Assembly: GCF_025602895.1 (NCBI RefSeq) | Contig: NW_026516266.1 | Coordinates: 124,001 to 188,000 of the forward strand | Direction of reading: 5' to 3' | DNA from: Polychytrium aggregatum | Lineage: Eukaryota; Chytridiomycota; Chytridiomycetes; Polychytriales | DNA length: 64,000 nucleotides | Shown here: positions 1 to 9,355 of the stretch, piece by piece | Layout of the letters: every line of letters begins with the position of its first letter | Position numbering within the stretch: the stretch's first letter is position 1 | Made by a program: the position numbers and the translations under genes | The notes under the pieces: generated by a model | Databases searched by the model: none | Told to the model about the DNA's origin: nothing | Seen by the model: the letters and a program-made list of their open reading frames with translations, nothing else

Positions 1-1611
1 CGCCCGAGCCAGTCACCGTATGGTGCACCAGTGCTCTTTGTCAAGAAGAAAGAAGGTGATCTCAGGATGTGCGTCGACTATCGCGCACTAAACAAACAGA
101 CCATCAAGAACACCTACCCGTTGCCCAGGATCGACGAGTTGATGGATCGTCTGAGTGGAGCAAAGGTCTTTAGCAAGATAGACCTCCGCTCAGGCTACCA
201 TCAGATCCGCATCCACGAGGATGATGTCCACAAGACCGCCTTCAGGACTCGCTACGGACTGTACGAGTTCCTAGTGCTGCCGTTCGGATTGACGAACGCA
301 CCTGCCACGTTCATGCAGCTGATGAACGATGTGTTCCGCCAAGAGCTCGACAACTCTGTCATCGTGTACCTGGATGATATCCTTGTGTACAGCAAGGATG
401 AAGCGACCCATGAAGGTCATGTCGCCCGCGTGCTGGCCAAGCTACGCGAGCACAAGTTGTATGCCAAACTGTCCAAGTGTGAGTTCTTCAAGAATCAAGT
501 CCCGTTCCTGGGACACGTTGTCTCAGGAAGAGGAATCGAAGTCGACCCCGCCAAGGTCAAGTCTGTGGTCGAGTGGCCGCCGCTCGCATGCGTCTCTGAC
601 GTGCAGTCGTTTCTCGGTCTCGTCAACTACTACCGCCGATTCATCCCCGATCTGGCGCGCACTGCCGGTCCACTCACAGACCTACTCCGCAAAGAGTGCC
701 CCTTCGTGTGGGACCACCCACAACGCCAAGCGTTCGAGACCCTCAAGCACGCCTTGACGAACGCTCCTGTCCTCGCTGTGTTCGACCCGAACACGGATGT
801 CTCCGTGCACACCGACGCCTCCGACTTTGCGGTGGGAGCTGTTTTGATGCAGGAGGGAAGGCCCGTTGCCTTCGAGTCGCGCAAACTGTCCCAACACGAG
901 ATCAACTATCCCGTGCACGAGAAGGAGCAGCTTGCGATCATCTACGCGCTGCAGAAGTTCCGAGTGTACCTCCACGGTACCGCCAAGCCCTTCAAGATTG
1001 TGACGGACCACCAGTCACTGCGTTACCTCGACACCAAGAAGAACCTGAGCCGACGCCAAGCGCGATGGATGGAGTTCCTCGCCGAGTACAACTACGAGGT
1101 TGTATACCAGAAAGGCAAACTCAATGTGGTGCCTGACGCACTGTCCCGACGCCCCGACTACCAATTGGCGTCACTGTACGAGTCGACTGTCAGTGTCGAC
1201 AACACGATGCTGGATGTTGTCCGAGACAACATCGCCAACGACAAACAGTTCGGAGAACTGTTCCGAAAGGTGTCTAAGCTCCCCAAGGACGACGAATCAT
1301 CCGAGTACACAGTGCGTGATGGCCTGCTCCTCCTGAAGAAGGACAGCCGTGTCTGTGTGCCGGACATTCCGTCGTTGAAGACCAAGTTGCTCCAAGAGGT
1401 CCACGACTCGCCCCTCGCTGGACACTTTGGAGTCGAGAAGACATACGACCGACTGGCCAAAGTCGCATACTGGCCTGGAATGAAGCGCACCGTCGAGAAG
1501 TACATCGAGTCCTGCCATACCTGCAAGATGGTCAAGTCACGCACGACCCGAGAGCAAGGATTGCTGCAACCCCTGCCTGTTCCCGACCGCCCCTGGACCA
1601 GCATGTCCATG
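1..1611 (+). pseudogene. pol: A-1 pol, 5' segment: reverse transcriptase, RNase H and start of integrase
   Basis: Open throughout, entering mid reverse transcriptase. Visible in order: the RT block with the YLDD catalytic motif (about 367-378), the RNase H block with TDASDF (about 811-828), and the integrase zinc-binding region with an H...H...C-x2-C pattern (about 1400-1530). The frame then runs into the LTR of A-2 and stops at 1678-1680 after LTR-encoded residues. The break is caused by the insertion, not by decay: no stop or frameshift precedes it. The rest of this gene is at 7079-8208. Confidence 0.92.
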
Positions 1612-1920
1612 TGTAGGAGATGGTATCTCCGACGCTGTGCTGCGCGTACTGCGCGTACTGCGCGGCGCAGTGGGTCGTGACCTGTGCTGCGCTTTGCGTT
1701 TTCACGCACCGCAGGCAGGCCACCGCAGGGTATACCTGCGGGTTGCCCCCGTTCCCCCCGTTTGTCTGGAGTTCGGTTTTATCGTGAATAAACGTAAGTG
1801 CTCCCCGAGCTCACCCGTCCGCTAGAGTAGCCTAGCACCGCCCTGTTCTGCCCCGTCCTGTCTTGTCTTGTACCCCCTCCCTCCCCGTCTTGCCCCAACG
1901 TCCCAGTAGTGGACGTTACA
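1612..1920 (+). repeat. A-2 5' LTR (309 bp)
   Basis: Starts TGTAGGAG and ends GACGTTACA. It contains three short perfect inverted repeats: GGAGAT/ATCTCC (1616-1621/1625-1630), ACTGCGC/GCGCAGT (1647-1653/1655-1661) and CCGCAGG/CCTGCGG (1723-1729/1735-1741). A polyadenylation-type AATAAA lies at 1787-1792, followed at once by a splice-donor-like GTAAGT (1794-1799). No clear TATA box was found. The last base, A1920, completes an ATG with the primer site. Confidence 0.96.
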
Positions 1921-1932
1921 TGGTAGCATCGG
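1921..1932 (+). promoter_or_regulatory. Family A primer-binding site for minus-strand DNA synthesis
   Basis: TGGTAGCATCGG follows the LTR with no spacer. It would pair with a tRNA 3' end CCGATGCTACCA. TGG complements the universal CCA. The implied acceptor stem has A1:U72, a hallmark of eukaryotic initiator tRNA-Met, so that tRNA is the likely primer (inference). The same 12 bases occur in family B. Other family A copy: 51009-51020 in A-4. Confidence 0.85.
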
Positions 1933-2042
1933 AAATCCTCGTCTTGTTTTCGTCCTGTTTGTCCTCTTTCTAGATCCTCAAGCTGGATCCCGCCTCTCTT
2001 GCCGACCGACTCTCCTCTCTGTCCCTGGAGCCTGCCCCTGCC

Positions 2043-2864
2043 ATGAGCAACCCCCGCCCACTTCCGGAAGCCTTCCTCAAGACCTTCCGTGCCCCAGTGT
2101 TTACTGGGAAGAGCCGCTCCTCCTCGGTGGAGGACTGGCTGCAGCAACTCGAGGACTACCTCGATGCTGCCCAAGTCGCCCCCACCCACCACATCGTCGC
2201 CGCCAAGCTCTGCTTAAAGGACCAGGCGTACCGTTGGTACCGCCGCCAAGGGTTCGACGAGCAGAGCGAAGGTGTGTTTGACGACTTCAAGGACCGCCTC
2301 CGTCGCCGCTTCGGCAGCCCCAATGCTGAACTCATTGCCCGTGACAAGCTATACTCTCTCGTGCAGCGTGGTTCTGTGACCCGCTACATCGAGGAGTTTG
2401 AAGACCTCTCCTCCCAGATTGAGGAGCTGGGCTCTGCTGATGCGATGTACCTCTTCCAGAAGGGCCTCAAGCCCAAGATCAGAGAGTACATCGCCAGCAA
2501 CCCTGATGCCCGCAAGTCCCTGGACGTGATGATGGACGTTGCCGAGAACCTCGACAACGTCCAGTACCATGGCCGCCAGTTCTACCCGCAGCTGGCAGGC
2601 GGCCATCGGTCTCATCACGTCCCAGCCCGTCCGCCTCGCCCGGCCCCGCCCGCAAGACCCATGCCTGAGCCCATGGACGTTGACGTCAACGCCATGGAGG
2701 CTCGTGGCCCTCCCCGCTCCCGGTTCCAGCAAGCTGCCACTGTCTCCCCCAAGGACAGACAGAAGCAGGAGGACCTCCGCCATGGTTCCTGCTTCTTCTG
2801 TCACCGACCGGGACACCAGGCCAAGGAGTGCCCCATGAAGTCGGGAAACGGCCGACCCTACTAG
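2043..2864 (+). CDS. gag: A-2 Gag polyprotein (273 aa)
   Basis: Structural capsid protein of the cytoplasmic virus-like particle. A Retrotrans_gag-type capsid region lies at about residues 55-140 (including WYRRQGF and YIEEFEDL). A proline/arginine-rich stretch follows, and a single CCHC zinc knuckle [14 protein letters not shown] sits at residues 250-263 for RNA binding. The chosen ATG is the first that gives a full Gag without an intervening stop. An earlier ATG at the LTR/primer-site junction (1920) opens only a 17-codon frame ending at TAG 1971-1973, yet the frame stays open between that stop and 2043, so a longer or spliced N-terminus is possible. The stop codon lies inside the frameshift stem. 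Confidence 0.93.
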   Translation: MSNPRPLPEAFLKTFRAPVFTGKSRSSSVEDWLQQLEDYLDAAQVAPTHHIVAAKLCLKDQAYRWYRRQGFDEQSEGVFDDFKDRLRRRFGSPNAELIARDKLYSLVQRGSVTRYIEEFEDLSSQIEELGSADAMYLFQKGLKPKIREYIASNPDARKSLDVMMDVAENLDNVQYHGRQFYPQLAGGHRSHHVPARPPRPAPPARPMPEPMDVDVNAMEARGPPRSRFQQAATVSPKDRQKQEDLRHGSCFFCHRPGHQAKECPMKSGNGRPY

Positions 2865-2886
2865 GTGGCTCTGGAGCCCTAGTAGG
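2843..2886 (+). promoter_or_regulatory. A-2 gag-pol -1 programmed frameshift signal
   Basis: Slippery heptamer G GGA AAC (2843-2849) in the gag frame, 7-nt spacer (2850-2856), then a perfect 9-bp stem 2857-2865 / 2878-2886. The gag TAG (2862-2864) is inside the 5' arm. An alternative inner stem GGCT/AGCC (2867-2870/2875-2878) could stack on it. A -1 slip enters the pol frame at 2849. Same signal in A-3 (slippery site 26989-26995, minus strand) and A-4 (57655-57661). Confidence 0.88.
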
Positions 2887-5800
2887 AGACCAACGCCGTG
2901 GATTGCTCAATGCAGTCCACGCGTCTCCAGAGGAAGTTCACCTCGCCCCCTCCCCCGAAGGAGAAACAAACCAAGTGTTGTGCGTCGTGCGAGAGGTGCA
3001 TGGTGGCGCAAGCCGCCTGCCTCTCCACGAACGTGAAGAGAAAACCAAAATTGAAAACCAAAACAAAAAAGAAAATCAAGAACCCTTGAGGGACAGGACC
3101 GCCTGTGCCCTCACCCCTGTCAAGTCGTGTGTGTCGGATGCTTCCGACATGTGTCCGCAAGCCGTGGACGTCGTGTGCAATGGCGTGCTGACGCCGCAGG
3201 CCCCCGCAATGGCCGAACCCTATCCAAAATGTCCGAGTGGCCGTGATGAAGCCAACCAAGACCAAGTGTCGCCCGTTCCCCCAAGTCAAGTCATGGTGCA
3301 GGAGGCTGTGCAGGAGGACCATGAAGAGTCCCTGCTGTACCTCCCTGCCACCGTCCAAGGTCACACCGTCCGAATGATGGTGGACTCTGGAGCAAGCTGC
3401 AACTTTGTCAGCAGACGCTTGCTCCAGGAGCTCAACATACATGCAACCAAGAAGAAGTCGCCGATGAGTGTGGCGCTTGCAGACGATCGTGTGCAGCAGT
3501 GCACACACCAAGTGGTCCTGCGAGTGGCCCTCCATCCCAAGTACCATCCTGTCCTGTTGTTCCAAGTGATCGACACCAAGTTCGATGCCATCCTCGGCAT
3601 GAGCTGGCTTGCTCGTGCCGAGCCGACTCCAGTCGTCGACTGGAAAGGCCGCACTGTCCGTGTTGGCCCTGACATTGTCCTGCAGGGCATGGCCTCACCC
3701 AACATGCCACCTCTCCTCTCAGCCATGCAATTCAAGAGGCTGATCAAGAAGGACACGTCGTTCCTCTGTGTCGTGCGTGAGGTCGACGACACCGACCAAG
3801 CCGGTCCCGGTCCCCCGCCTGTGGTGACCAAGCTGCTCGACGAGTACAAGGACGTATTCCCCGACCAGTTGCCACAATGCCTGCCACCCCAACGCACCGT
3901 CGATCATCGCATCGACATCGAACCAGGCTCGTCGCCTCCGTCAAGACCGACGTACCAACTGTCGCTGACGGAGATGGACGAACTCAAGCGCCAGTTGGAT
4001 GACCTCCTCGCCCATGGGTTCATCCGCCCGAGCCAGTCACCGTATGGTGCACCAGTGCTCTTTGTCAAGAAGAAAGAAGGTGATCTCAGGATGTGCGTCG
4101 ACTATCGCGCACTAAACAAACAGACCATCAAGAACACCTACCCGTTGCCCAGGATCGACGAGTTGATGGATCGTCTGAGTGGAGCAAAGGTCTTTAGCAA
4201 GATAGACCTCCGCTCAGGCTACCATCAGATCCGCATCCACGAGGATGATGTCCACAAGACCGCCTTCAGGACTCGCTACGGACTGTACGAGTTCCTAGTG
4301 CTGCCGTTCGGATTGACGAACGCACCTGCCACGTTCATGCAGCTGATGAACGATGTGTTCCGCCAAGAGCTCGACAACTCTGTCATCGTGTACCTGGATG
4401 ATATCCTTGTGTACAGCAAGGATGAAGCGACCCATGAAGGTCATGTCGCCCGCGTGCTGGCCAAGCTACGCGAGCACAAGTTGTATGCCAAACTGTCCAA
4501 GTGTGAGTTCTTCAAGAATCAAGTCCCGTTCCTGGGACACGTTGTCTCAGGAAGAGGAATCGAAGTCGACCCCGCCAAGGTCAAGTCTGTGGTCGAGTGG
4601 CCGCCGCTCGCATGCGTCTCTGACGTGCAGTCGTTTCTCGGTCTCGTCAACTACTACCGCCGATTCATCCCCGATCTGGCGCGCACTGCCGGTCCACTCA
4701 CAGACCTACTCCGCAAAGAGTGCCCCTTCGTGTGGGACCACCCACAACGCCAAGCGTTCGAGACCCTCAAGCACGCCTTGACGAACGCTCCTGTCCTCGC
4801 TGTGTTCGACCCGAACACGGATGTCTCCGTGCACACCGACGCCTCCGACTTTGCGGTGGGAGCTGTTTTGATGCAGGAGGGAAGGCCCGTTGCCTTCGAG
4901 TCGCGCAAACTGTCCCAACACGAGATCAACTATCCCGTGCACGAGAAGGAGCAGCTTGCGATCATCTACGCGCTGCAGAAGTTCCGAGTGTACCTCCACG
5001 GTACCGCCAAGCCCTTCAAGATTGTGACGGACCACCAGTCACTGCGTTACCTCGACACCAAGAAGAACCTGAGCCGACGCCAAGCGCGATGGATGGAGTT
5101 CCTCGCCGAGTACAACTACGAGGTTGTATACCAGAAAGGCAAACTCAATGTGGTGCCTGACGCACTGTCCCGACGCCCCGACTACCAATTGGCGTCACTG
5201 TACGAGTCGACTGTCAGTGTCGACAACACGATGCTGGATGTTGTCCGAGACAACATCGCCAACGACAAACAGTTCGGAGAACTGTTCCGAAAGGTGTCTA
5301 AGCTCCCCAAGGACGACGAATCATCCGAGTACACAGTGCGTGATGGCCTGCTCCTCCTGAAGAAGGACAGCCGTGTCTGTGTGCCGGACATTCCGTCGTT
5401 GAAGACCAAGTTGCTCCAAGAGGTCCACGACTCGCCCCTCGCTGGACACTTTGGAGTCGAGAAGACATACGACCGACTGGCCAAAGTCGCATACTGGCCT
5501 GGAATGAAGCGCACCGTCGAGAAGTACATCGAGTCCTGCCATACCTGCAAGATGGTCAAGTCACGCACGACCCGAGAGCAAGGATTGCTGCAACCCCTGC
5601 CTGTTCCCGACCGCCCCTGGACCAGCATGTCCATGGATCTCATCACGCATCTACCGACGACCAAGTTGGACCACGATGCAATCGCTGTCTTTGTCGACAG
5701 GTTCAGCAAGATGGCACACTTTGTGCCGTGCCAGACGACATGCTCCGCGCCTGACCTTGCACTGCTGTTCTTCAAGCATGTGTTCAAGCACCACGGCCTC

Positions 5801-6760
5801 CCAAAGTCCATCGTCAGTGATCGAGACCCCCGATTCACCTCCTTGTTTTGGACAAGTCTGTTCGACCATCTCGGCACCAAGCTGAACATGTCAACCTCGC
5901 ACCACCAACAAACGGATGGACAGTCCGAGCGGACGATCCGCACCCTCGAGCAATACCTGAGGACATACGCCTCGACCAGCCAAGACGACTGGGACATACA
6001 GCTGAGTCATGCAGAGTTTGCATACAACACCGCCAAGTCGAGCACAACTGGCTTGAGCCCCTTTGAGGCGCTCTACGGATTCCAGCCTGATGTTCCCACC
6101 TCCTTGACACTGACCGAGTCCACGGCTGGATTGCCTCCCAAACCAAGTGCCTTTGTCAAAGATCATCAAGTCCGACACAAGATGATCGCCGACGCGCTCA
6201 CGGATGCGCAACAAGTGATGGCGAAGTACTACGACCGCCGACACCAGGATGTCTCCTTTGAAGTTGGAGACCTTGTCTACCTGGACGCCGACAACATCAA
6301 GGTCCCCGAAGCCCAGTCAAAGAAGTTGTTGCCCAAGTACCGAGGACCGTTCAAGATAGCGGCCCGACCCAGTCCCCTCAACTACCTGTTGGACTTGCCA
6401 CCTGGAAGCAAGCTCCATCCTGTCTTCCATGTGTCCAAGCTGCGTCGCCACACGACCCGCAGTCCAGCACAGTTCCCCGACGCCGACGAAGGTGTCCCGG
6501 ACGACGCACCACTGGAAGACGACCTCGGACAATACTATACTCAAGAATATGAAGTCGAAAGGATCGTGAGGCACAAGAAAGTGGCTGATGGGTCACTTCG
6601 GTTTTATGTCAAGTGGGTTGGTTACCCACACTCGGGCAACACATGGCAAACACTGGAGGACTTGTCCCATGCACCCGAGGAGCTGAGTAAATACGGTAAA
6701 CACCTCGAGGAGCCCCAAATAAAGAGCACACGCAGGGCTCCTCGCAGGAAGCCTTCTTAA
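2849..6760 (+). CDS. pol: A-2 Pol: protease, RT, RNase H, integrase, chromodomain (via -1 frameshift)
   Basis: Read from the -1 frame after the slippery site; no start codon is needed, and the start given is the first post-slip codon. Residues are numbered from the in-frame GTG at 2828. Order: lysine-rich linker; aspartic protease MVDSGAS (D186); RT with YLDD (522-525); RNase H with TDAS (D671); integrase HHCC zinc domain (about 860-915); DDE core D957, D998, E1034 with the expected 35-residue D-E spacing; GPY/F module (KYRGPFKI); and a C-terminal chromodomain (EYEVERI ... YVKWVGY). The chromodomain keeps the aromatic positions (Y, W, Y) that read methylated histone H3 in HP1. The protein replicates the element's RNA into DNA and integrates it. 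The frame is intact. Confidence 0.95.
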   Translation, partial: RPTLLGGSGALVGDQRRGLLNAVHASPEEVHLAPSPEGETNQVLCVVREVHGGASRLPLHEREEKTKIENQNKKENQEPLRDRTACALTPVKSCVSDASDMCPQAVDVVCNGVLTPQAPAMAEPYPKCPSGRDEANQDQVSPVPPSQVMVQEAVQEDHEESLLYLPATVQGHTVRMMVDSGASCNFVSRRLLQELNIHATKKKSPMSVALADDRVQQCTHQVVLRVALHPKYHPVLLFQVIDTKFDAILGMSWLARAEPTPVVDWKGRTVRVGPDIVLQGMASPNMPPLLSAMQFKRLIKKDTSFLCVVREVDDTDQAGPGPPPVVTKLLDEYKDVFPDQLPQCLPPQRTVDHRIDIEPGSSPPSRPTYQLSLTEMDELKRQLDDLLAHGFIRPSQSPYGAPVLFVKKKEGDLRMCVDYRALNKQTIKNTYPLPRIDELMDRLSGAKVFSKIDLRSGYHQIRIHEDDVHKTAFRTRYGLYEFLVLPFGLTNAPATFMQLMNDVFRQELDNSVIVYLDDILVYSKDEATHEGHVARVLAKLREHKLYAKLSKCEFFKNQVPFLGHVVSGRGIEVDPAKVKSVVEWPPLACVSDVQSFLGLVNYYRRFIPDLARTAGPLTDLLRKECPFVWDHPQRQAFETLKHALTNAPVLAVFDPNTDVSVHTDASDFAVGAVLMQEGRPVAFESRKLSQHEINYPVHEKEQLAIIYALQKFRVYLHGTAKPFKIVTDHQSLRYLDTKKNLSRRQARWMEFLAEYNYEVVYQKGKLNVVPDALSRRPDYQLASLYESTVSVDNTMLDVVRDNIANDKQFGELFRKVSKLPKDDESSEYTVRDGLLLLKKDSRVCVPDIPSLKTKLLQEVHDSPLAGHFGVEKTYDRLAKVAYWPGMKRTVEKYIESCHTCKMVKSRTTREQGLLQPLPVPDRPWTSMSMDLITHLPTTKLDHDAIAVFVDRFSKMAHFVPCQTTCSAPDLALLFFKHVFKHHGLPKSIVSDRDPRFTSLFWTSLFDHLGTKLNMSTSHHQQTDGQSERTIRTLEQYLRTYASTSQDDWDIQLSHAEFAYNTAKSSTTGLSPFEALYGFQPDVPTSLTLTESTAGLPPKPSAFVKDHQVRHKMIADALTDAQQVMAKYYDRRHQDVSFEVGDLVYLDADNIKVPEAQSKKLLPKYRGPFKIAARPSPLNYLLDLPPGSKLHPVFHVSKLRRHTTRSPAQFPDADEGVPDDAPLEDDLGQYYTQEYEVERIVRHKKVADGSLRFYVKWVGYPHSGNTWQTLEDLSHAPEELSKYGKHLEEPQIKSTRRAPRRKPS

Positions 6761-6769
6761 GTGTGGGAG
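6761..6769 (+). other. A-2 polypurine tract
   Basis: GTGTGGGAG fills the whole gap between the pol stop and the 3' LTR. It is the expected primer site for plus-strand synthesis, though short and broken by T. Confidence 0.6.
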
Positions 6770-7078
6770 TGTAGGAGATGGTATCTCCGACGCTGTGCTG
6801 CGCGTACTGCGCGTACTGCGCGGCGCAGTGGGTCGTGACCTGTGCTGCGCTTTGCGTTTTCACGCACCGCAGGCAGGCCACCGCAGGGTATACCTGCGGG
6901 TTGCCCCCGTTCCCCCCGTTTGTCTGGAGTTCGGTTTTATCGTGAATAAACGTAAGTGCTCCCCGAGCTCACCCGTCCGCTAGAGTAGCCTAGCACCGCC
7001 CTGTTCTGCCCCGTCCTGTCTTGTCTTGTACCCCCTCCCTCCCCGTCTTGCCCCAACGTCCCAGTAGTGGACGTTACA
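6770..7078 (+). repeat. A-2 3' LTR (309 bp)
   Basis: Same length and termini as the 5' LTR at 1612-1920; no difference noticed on reading. It is followed by CCATG, the second copy of the target-site duplication. Confidence 0.96.
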
Positions 7079-8208
7079 CCATGGATCTCATCACGCATCT
7101 ACCGACGACCAAGTTGGACCACGATGCAATCGCTGTCTTTGTCGACAGGTTCAGCAAGATGGCACACTTTGTGCCGTGCCAGACGACATGCTCCGCGCCT
7201 GACCTTGCACTGCTGTTCTTCAAGCATGTGTTCAAGCACCACGGCCTCCCAAAGTCCATCGTCAGTGATCGAGACCCCCGATTCACCTCCTTGTTTTGGA
7301 CAAGTCTGTTCGACCATCTCGGCACCAAGCTGAACATGTCAACCTCGCACCACCAACAAACGGATGGACAGTCCGAGCGGACGATCCGCACCCTCGAGCA
7401 ATACCTGAGGACATACGCCTCGACCAGCCAAGACGACTGGGACATACAGCTGAGTCATGCAGAGTTTGCATACAACACCGCCAAGTCGAGCACAACTGGC
7501 TTGAGCCCCTTTGAGGCGCTCTACGGATTCCAGCCTGATGTTCCCACCTCCTTGACACTGACCGAGTCCACGGCTGGATTGCCTCCCAAACCAAGTGCCT
7601 TTGTCAAAGATCATCAAGTCCGACACAAGATGATCGCCGACGCGCTCACGGATGCGCAACAAGTGATGGCGAAGTACTACGACCGCCGACACCAGGATGT
7701 CTCCTTTGAAGTTGGAGACCTTGTCTACCTGGACGCCGACAACATCAAGGTCCCCGAAGCCCAGTCAAAGAAGTTGTTGCCCAAGTACCGAGGACCGTTC
7801 AAGATAGCGGCCCGACCCAGTCCCCTCAACTACCTGTTGGACTTGCCACCTGGAAGCAAGCTCCATCCTGTCTTCCATGTGTCCAAGCTGCGTCGCCACA
7901 CGACCCGCAGTCCAGCACAGTTCCCCGACGCCGACGAAGGTGTCCCGGACGACGCACCACTGGAAGACGACCTCGGACAATACTATACTCAAGAATATGA
8001 AGTCGAAAGGATCGTGAGGCACAAGAAAGTGGCTGATGGGTCACTTCGGTTTTATGTCAAGTGGGTTGGTTACCCACACTCGGGCAACACATGGCAAACA
8101 CTGGAGGACTTGTCCCATGCACCCGAGGAGCTGAGTAAATACGGTAAACACCTCGAGGAGCCCCAAATAAAGAGCACACGCAGGGCTCCTCGCAGGAAGC
8201 CTTCTTAA
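7079..8208 (+). pseudogene. pol: A-1 pol, 3' segment: integrase core, GPY/F and chromodomain
   Basis: Continuation of the A-1 pol interrupted at 1611. It contains the DDE integrase core, the GPY/F module and the chromodomain, ending in the same basic tail (RRAPRRKPS) as A-2. An ATG within the duplicated target site could in principle start a free integrase-chromodomain protein, but the A-2 3' LTR directly upstream would have to supply the promoter. I regard it as the broken 3' half. Confidence 0.92.
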
Positions 8209-8217
8209 GTGTGGGAG

Positions 8218-8526
8218 TGTAGGAGATGGTATCTCCGACGCTGTGCTGCGCGTACTGCGCGTACTGCGCGGCGCAGTGGGTCGTGACCTGTGCTGCGCTT
8301 TGCGTTTTCACGCACCGCAGGCAGGCCACCGCAGGGTATACCTGCGGGTTGCCCCCGTTCCCCCCGTTTGTCTGGAGTTCGGTTTTATCGTGAATAAACG
8401 TAAGTGCTCCCCGAGCTCACCCGTCCGCTAGAGTAGCCTAGCACCGCCCTGTTCTGCCCCGTCCTGTCTTGTCTTGTACCCCCTCCCTCCCCGTCTTGCC
8501 CCAACGTCCCAGTAGTGGACGTTACA
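8218..8526 (+). repeat. A-1 3' LTR (309 bp)
   Basis: Third family A LTR in tandem orientation, preceded by the same GTGTGGGAG purine tract. It marks the right end of A-1; the next base starts D sequence. Confidence 0.95.
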
Positions 8527-8887
8527 GGGAGTTCCAATTCGTAGGCAACGTCGTTGATCTTCCTCTTGATCTTGTATGGACCAATGCGCTTGTAGTCCAA
8601 CTTGTCAGAAGGGCGAGTGGTCTTGATGTTGAGGCGACGCAACCAGACTTGGTCACCAGGGGAGTACTCGGGTGCCTCCGCTCGCCGCAGGTCCGCGTAG
8701 CACTTGTAACGCTCCTGGGAGTCGCGGAGGTTCGCAGTCAAGTACTCCCTGATATCGCCAATGAGCATGGCGTGTGACTCGGCAGCCGGATTGATTGACC
8801 CGACAGGCTGGTGCACAGAGAATCTAGGATGAAGACCGTAGTTAGCGTAGAATGGTGCGACCCCGGTCGACTCGTGAACTGCGTTGT
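8527..8887 (-). pseudogene. pol: D-1: integrase C-terminal fragment of a fourth Ty3/Gypsy family
   Basis: On the minus strand this reads about 120 residues of integrase: the end of the catalytic domain (NNAVHESTGVAPFYANYG), a helical linker and a GPY/F module (KRIGPYKIKRKINDVAYELELP, in part). It matches the family plan but is clearly different from A, B and C in sequence. It is cut on the left by A-1 and on the right by the B-type LTR at 8888. No LTR or chromodomain of D is in the window. Confidence 0.85.
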
Positions 8888-9355
8888 TGTCACAGATCTC
8901 TCTGCCCGCCAGGCTGCATCGTCGCACTTGTGTCACTGTTTGCGTCGCACACTTTCTTTTTCCTTTGTCCTGCGACGCCGTTCCTTTCTCCTTGCTCTCA
9001 TGTTGCACACGCCGCTCTGTGTTCCCTGCATTTGTCATCGACCATGCATTAGTCAGACGCCGTGTCACCCGCATTTGTCAGCCACCGAGCATTTGTCAGA
9101 CTTTCATATGTTTCTCCGGTTAGCCGCTGCTGCCTGGCTGCTGTCCCGCCGCCTCCGCTGCTTCGCCCCCGCTGCGGCAGGCTTCGCCTCCGGGACCGCC
9201 AGACAGACAAATAGCCCGCCTTCGCCCGCTCATGTTTCTGGTCATCACCTTCGACCCCAGACACACTTGACTCTAGATCCTAGCCTCGCTAAGATCAATA
9301 GAAGCACCTTCTCTATCTTTTTCTTTTGACTTCCTCTTGATCCCGTGATCTGACA
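8888..9355 (+). repeat. B' lone LTR, diverged family B type (468 bp)
   Basis: Full-length LTR with TGTCA/TGACA ends but many differences from the other B LTRs; for example, the AATAAA signal is AATAGA and the length is 468 rather than 466. It has neither internal B sequence nor matching flanks: GTTGT on the left (D sequence) and ACATC on the right (C sequence). A simple solo LTR would have equal flanks, so this one probably formed by recombination between two B' elements at different sites. Confidence 0.88.

Larger units (their letters stand above)
1612..7078 (+). mobile_element. Element A-2: complete family A chromovirus (5,467 bp)
   Basis: Complete uninterrupted element: 309-bp LTRs at 1612-1920 and 6770-7078, primer site 1921-1932, gag 2043-2864, pol in the -1 frame to 6760, and a purine tract before the 3' LTR. 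The target-site duplication is CCATG (1607-1611 / 7079-7083). The LTRs begin TGTA and end TACA. I saw no difference between the two LTRs on reading, and both reading frames are open, so this copy is young and plausibly competent. It lies inside another copy of its own family, in the same orientation. Confidence 0.97.
1..8526 (+). mobile_element. Element A-1: Ty3/Gypsy chromovirus, family A, 5' part outside window, split by A-2
   Basis: Partial family A element entering from the left edge. It comprises pol 1-1611, the nested A-2 (1612-7078), pol 7079-8208 and the 3' LTR 8218-8526. The two pol parts join at the duplicated CCATG (1607-1611 and 7079-7083), which is one site in the intact copy A-2 at about 5631-5635. 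Its coding sequence reads the same as A-2 where they overlap, so host and insert are close in age. It is inserted in a D fragment on the opposite strand; the base pairs after its 3' LTR are GGGAG, and the matching left duplication lies outside the window. Confidence 0.93.

Noticed and set aside
1612-1680. C-terminal extension of A-1 Pol into the LTR as a fusion protein
   Set aside because: It is just readthrough into the inserted A-2 LTR until a stop.
2828-2848. A pol start at GTG 2828
   Set aside because: GTG is not a normal start in eukaryotes. The frame is explained by a -1 slip at 2843-2849.
8385-9074. 229-aa minus-strand open frame joining A LTR, D integrase and B' LTR
   Set aside because: Chimera across two insertion borders; only 8527-8887 is real coding sequence.
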